From: Candidatus Thorarchaeota archaeon
Lineage (GTDB): Archaea > Asgardarchaeota > Thorarchaeia > Thorarchaeales > Thorarchaeaceae
DNA: 7,726 nt
Reading direction: 5' to 3'
NCBI GenBank assembly: GCA_004524595.1
Contig: SDOA01000161.1
Span: 1 to 7,726 of the forward strand
Under the pieces are notes generated by a model, which was not told the DNA's origin, did not search any database, and saw only the letters and a program-made list of their open reading frames with translations. Positions 5,335-7,726 of this stretch are shown here, in pieces. The stretch's first letter is position 1; the number at the start of each line of letters is the position of its first letter. The position numbers and the translations under genes were made by a program.

Positions 5335-6789
5335 CTATCCCGCGCGGACCTCTATCTTTCCTATCCGATTGTCCCTCCCTGCAAAAAGGACCTTTCCATG
5401 AGCCCTGACCAGTTCAGAATATACATTGATTGGATTCTCAATTTTTGACAGAAGATTGGAGTTATATGCGCAAATTGCTATCATTGGAATATCAAGAATT
5501 GTATGAAGTGCATGCTCGTACTCGACAAGTTCTTCGACTAGGTCATGTTGAACAAAACAGCTCATCTCTCCAGTTACACGAAGTCCCTTGAAACCTTTGG
5601 CAATTGCATCATCATAGAATTTAGCCCACGAAGCCATCACTATGTCCATGTCGAACTCACCATCTCTGATGTACATGTCTGTGTAATCTAACACAGTCAA
5701 TGCCTCTGTTCGTAGACCTCTCTCAACATCAATACCAAATCTCTGCATTGCTTCCATTATCTGTTCTGGTGTTTCTTCCGCACACACATAGGCTACTGCC
5801 TCATTCAGCTCTAGTCCCTTGCTAATATAGGAAAACAATGTGTTATGCTTAGCTTCAGTGGAATCATAAAATAGCACCAAGTGATCTCTTGGTTTCAATC
5901 GATCCATTATCCTCGCCAGTTTTTGAATATGGATATCGTCAATATCTTTCCAGTCAATTGAATCCCTAAACTGATCTTCAAAATCACGTTGAATAATACC
6001 TACTAAATTCGAGTCGTTTGTCCATAGACACTTACTTCCAGAAAAAGTGTCTCCTGTTGATGTAGTAATCATTGCATTATTGCTATCAAAAATTGCGTAA
6101 CGACTGGGAAGTCGGTCAGAATATTTTACTACGAATGAATTCTCAGGGACATGCTTCTTGAGAGCCTTCGGAATCAATTCGACATTGTTCGGATAGTTTG
6201 TTAGGATCCTTATTCTCACATCTTTCTTTCTTGCATCCTTCAGAGCTTCCGCATACATTAGAACAAATCGAAAAGCATTCTCAAAAGAATCAATGAAATC
6301 AATTGTTGAATTTGCCAGTTGAATTAGAGATGAAACTCGCTTTGAGAGGGTATCTTTTTCCGTTATTAATACAAAATTTGCATGATCTTCTTTCTCTTGG
6401 TATTTCTGGGTTTCCTGTCCTAGTCGATCAATCAATTCCTCTTTTGCGACTATCAGATTACGTAATTTCTTTGAGGCTTCTGTTTCCTGTCTCTCAACTA
6501 GGATTTCCAATGCGTCTTCTATGGGCAAAGCTCTAACTTTGATTGGTCTACCTAATACCCTTTCAAGAAGTCCTGCCTTTTCGAGCTTTGGTATTGTCCT
6601 ATATACCTCCTCACGACGTATTCCTGCTGCTTTACCAATCTTACTGGCTGTTGAGAGACCCAGCTTCAAGGCAGAGAGATATATTAGCGCTTCGTATCTT
6701 GTAAGACCAAAATCTGTCAGAGCTTCAATCTCTTCATTAGGTTTATTCAATTTCAATCCCCTACAAATTGAATCTATATTCCAATACAT
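5335..6789 (-). CDS. TrmB-family HTH regulator fused to a C-terminal MEDS sensor domain
   Basis: This 484-residue protein is a multidomain transcriptional regulator. Residues about 20-88 are a TrmB-type winged helix (EALTDFGLTRYEALIYLSAL, SKIGKAAGIRREEVYRTIPKLE, then the wing VLGRPIKVRALP). Residues about 95-135 are charged and probably coiled-coil, as TrmB proteins use for dimerisation. Residues about 136-275 resemble the TrmB effector region, with alternating strands such as VRIRILTNYP and RYAIFDSNNAMIT. Residues about 299-472 match the MEDS domain (DHLVLFYDS, SKGLELNEAVAYVCAEET, GLRVTGEMSC), described in DcmR-like and methanogen sensors of small hydrocarbon derivatives. Cysteines in the sensor part (C336, C411, C440) could matter for redox. 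The ATG at 6789 follows an in-frame TAG three codons upstream; no Shine-Dalgarno is visible, so it may be leaderless. The ligand and target are unknown; the divergent zinc-ribbon gene is a candidate target. Confidence 0.85.
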   Translation of the reverse strand: MYWNIDSICRGLKLNKPNEEIEALTDFGLTRYEALIYLSALKLGLSTASKIGKAAGIRREEVYRTIPKLEKAGLLERVLGRPIKVRALPIEDALEILVERQETEASKKLRNLIVAKEELIDRLGQETQKYQEKEDHANFVLITEKDTLSKRVSSLIQLANSTIDFIDSFENAFRFVLMYAEALKDARKKDVRIRILTNYPNNVELIPKALKKHVPENSFVVKYSDRLPSRYAIFDSNNAMITTSTGDTFSGSKCLWTNDSNLVGIIQRDFEDQFRDSIDWKDIDDIHIQKLARIMDRLKPRDHLVLFYDSTEAKHNTLFSYISKGLELNEAVAYVCAEETPEQIMEAMQRFGIDVERGLRTEALTVLDYTDMYIRDGEFDMDIVMASWAKFYDDAIAKGFKGLRVTGEMSCFVQHDLVEELVEYEHALHTILDIPMIAICAYNSNLLSKIENPINVYSELVRAHGKVLFAGRDNRIGKIEVRAG

Positions 6790-6972
6790 ATCGTTCTATT
6801 TTACATTATTGTTTCAAAATGAAAGCAGTACTTTACAAAAAATAGAAAAACGTCTTCCAGAGCAGTCTGAATTTATCCTTTTTTCTAATTTGGGTGTATC
6901 ACACAGAGAACATAACATCTCAAGTTCTTCAATTTTTACTATTTTTCTGTTTGAAAGATAAGAGGTATTGTG
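6790..6972. promoter_or_regulatory. Divergent intergenic region between TrmB-MEDS and zinc-ribbon genes
   Basis: This AT-rich spacer must hold both promoters. For the rightward gene, TTTTTACTATTTTT (about 6933-6947) is TATA-like and suitably placed before the GAGGT site. For the leftward gene no clear box stands out. A small hairpin, GTGT-ATC-ACAC at 6894-6904, is the only symmetry I see, and it is too short to weigh heavily. An open frame crosses this spacer on the plus strand, but it is mostly antisense to the TrmB HTH. Confidence 0.35.
6962..6966 (+). promoter_or_regulatory. Ribosome binding site deciding the start at 6973
   Basis: GAGGT is followed by ATTGTGATG. It lies 3 bases before the GTG at 6970 and 6 before the ATG at 6973. 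The spacing and codon preference favour the ATG. Confidence 0.6.
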
Positions 6973-7437
6973 ATGACAAGACAGTGTGGTGCTTGTGGTT
7001 CAGAAGATAATGTTCAATATGTCTATGATTCCTTTTGTGAGAGTGGAGAATGGAGATGCAACACCTGTCTTGGTACTCGATTTCCCGAGGGTTCTCGTGT
7101 TGTAAAATTCACTGATACATCCCATCCTCTTCGTCCCTCCTACTATATGACAATTGAAACACAGGAAGATTTGGATCTTATCATGACTGTAGGTCAACGC
7201 GCCCATAGACTTGGAGCCAAAGGAATTCATGCATGTTTCTATGCTGCCTTCAAGCACGGTCGTCCAGTGGGTCCCAATTCCTTCAGTTTAGGTCACATCG
7301 ACAGTGAATCGAAACTACGCGCATGTATTGATAGTCTTCGATTATCTATTGAAACAGCTGAGAAATTAAATCATTTATCAGAAGGTCCTCTACCTGAGAT
7401 AGTATGGTTAAAACGTTCACAACCTATTATGCATTAA
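6973..7437 (+). CDS. Hypothetical protein with N-terminal zinc-ribbon-like motif
   Basis: I do not recognise this 154-residue protein. Numbered from the ATG at 6973, it begins with two CX2C knuckles, C5-x2-C8 (QCGACGS) and C29-x2-C32 (WRCNTCLG). Their 20-residue spacing is typical of a zinc ribbon; an extra C22 lies between. After a short basic linker comes a probably globular part (about 55-154) with TIETQEDLDLIMTVGQRAHRLG, the segment GIHACFYAAFKHGRPVGPNS (85-104), and a helix SKLRACIDSLRLSIETAEKLN. There is no membrane helix or signal peptide. A nucleic-acid-binding or structural zinc site is likely, but the function is unknown. GTG at 6970 is an alternative start adding one residue. The gene is divergent from the TrmB-MEDS regulator across about 180 bases, a typical regulator-target layout. 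It converges with the next gene, 25 bases away. Confidence 0.75.
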   Translation: MTRQCGACGSEDNVQYVYDSFCESGEWRCNTCLGTRFPEGSRVVKFTDTSHPLRPSYYMTIETQEDLDLIMTVGQRAHRLGAKGIHACFYAAFKHGRPVGPNSFSLGHIDSESKLRACIDSLRLSIETAEKLNHLSEGPLPEIVWLKRSQPIMH

Positions 7438-7462
7438 TTGACAATCTTAAGGAGTTCAAATG

Positions 7463-7726
7463 TCATTTACCTACTTTACGAATTGTCTTCATAATTTCCA
7501 CAATCGGTATCTCCCAATTCTCTGTCTTCTCATTAAAGAACTCAAGTAGGTGTGCATATCCCTTATCAGTACTCTTGACAATCACTTGGATGAAGAAGTC
7601 ATCCGAATGCCGTCTGAAGATGTCAATATTTCGCAGAAACTCATTCACCTCGGTTTCAGGTACAATTACCTGAACATTATACTTTGAAGAACTCTCTATT
7701 GTGTAATGGACTTCAAACGGGAGCGA
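7463..7726 (-). CDS. Hypothetical protein, C-terminal fragment (gene continues past right edge)
   Basis: The minus-strand frame stays open from the right edge to TGA at 7463-7465, giving the last 87 residues of a longer protein. A GTG at 7646-7648 could be taken for a start, but the 26 codons before it are open and read as plausible protein (FEVHYTIESSSKYNVQVIVPETE). I therefore treat this as a partial gene. The visible part alternates predicted strands and helices: VHYTIE, YNVQVIVPE, VNEFLRNIDIFRR, DFFIQVIVKS, AHLLEFFNEK, EIMKTIRKVG. Two strand-helix-strand units could be a ferredoxin-like alpha-beta fold, and the HSDDFFIQVIVKS portion faintly recalls the ligand-binding half of Lrp/AsnC regulators. 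That is only a guess; I do not recognise the family. Confidence 0.6.
   Translation of the reverse strand, partial: SLPFEVHYTIESSSKYNVQVIVPETEVNEFLRNIDIFRRHSDDFFIQVIVKSTDKGYAHLLEFFNEKTENWEIPIVEIMKTIRKVGK

Noticed and set aside
5307..5336. AGTGG / CCACT inverted repeat between the convergent winged-helix and TrmB-MEDS genes
   Set aside because: Only a 5-base stem with a 20-base loop and no T-run; too weak to call a terminator.
6303..6536. Plus-strand open frame of 77 codons
   Set aside because: Antisense to the TrmB-MEDS gene; low-complexity Leu-rich translation with no recognisable domain.
6521..6961. Plus-strand open frame of 146 codons crossing the divergent spacer
   Set aside because: About 60% is antisense to the TrmB HTH, the remainder is AT-rich Phe/Ser/Glu translation of intergenic DNA, and there is no ribosome site at its start.
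7000..7257. Minus-strand open frame of 85 codons
   Set aside because: Antisense to the zinc-ribbon gene, whose spaced cysteines and ribosome site make the plus frame the real one.
7404..7673. Plus-strand open frame of 89 codons
   Set aside because: Overlaps the end of the zinc-ribbon gene and is antisense to the better partial gene on the minus strand; composition is shadow-like.

Overview
The window looks like archaeal chromosome of moderate, rather low GC, most likely from an Asgard archaeon (Thorarchaeia-like). This placement is an inference. It rests on the mix of Shine-Dalgarno-led genes (GGAGG, GGTGAT, GAGGT) and apparently leaderless genes with TATA-like boxes near -30, on GTG starts, on a TrmB-type regulator carrying a MEDS sensor domain, and on a tandem PRC-barrel protein. 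No eukaryotic-signature protein is visible, so the phylum is not proven.

Layout, left to right. (1) Bases 1-201, minus: the first 67 codons of a monofunctional haem catalase that runs off the left edge, with a strong Shine-Dalgarno. (2) Bases 202-513: a 312-base AT-rich gap with the catalase leader, three direct copies of AATATAAT, and a 24-base near-perfect palindrome just past the stop of the next gene. (3) Bases 514-2975, minus: a probable two-gene operon. A tandem PRC-barrel protein comes first, followed 29 bases later by a membrane-anchored alpha/beta hydrolase with about eight C-terminal membrane helices. (4) Bases 2976-3142: a divergent promoter region with an 11-base direct repeat. 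(5) Bases 3143-4935, plus: a radical SAM protein with a CX4CX2C cluster motif, then a DJ-1/PfpI-family protein that probably has its own promoter. (6) Bases 5054-5299, plus: a small winged-helix regulator with a 14-base palindrome just upstream of its promoter. (7) Bases 5335-6789, minus: the TrmB-HTH plus MEDS regulator, convergent with the small regulator. (8) Bases 6973-7437, plus: an unrecognised protein with a zinc-ribbon-like N terminus, divergent from the TrmB-MEDS gene. (9) Bases 7463-7726, minus: the last 87 codons of an unrecognised gene that runs off the right edge.

The genes do not form one obvious pathway. Catalase and the DJ-1-family protein could both belong to defence against oxidants or reactive carbonyls. 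The two regulators and the compact repeats in four intergenic gaps suggest several separately controlled small units. I see no mobile element, CRISPR array, tRNA or rRNA. The parts that look least described are the hydrolase/membrane fusion with its PRC-barrel partner, the TrmB-MEDS protein facing the zinc-ribbon orphan, and the promoter repeats.
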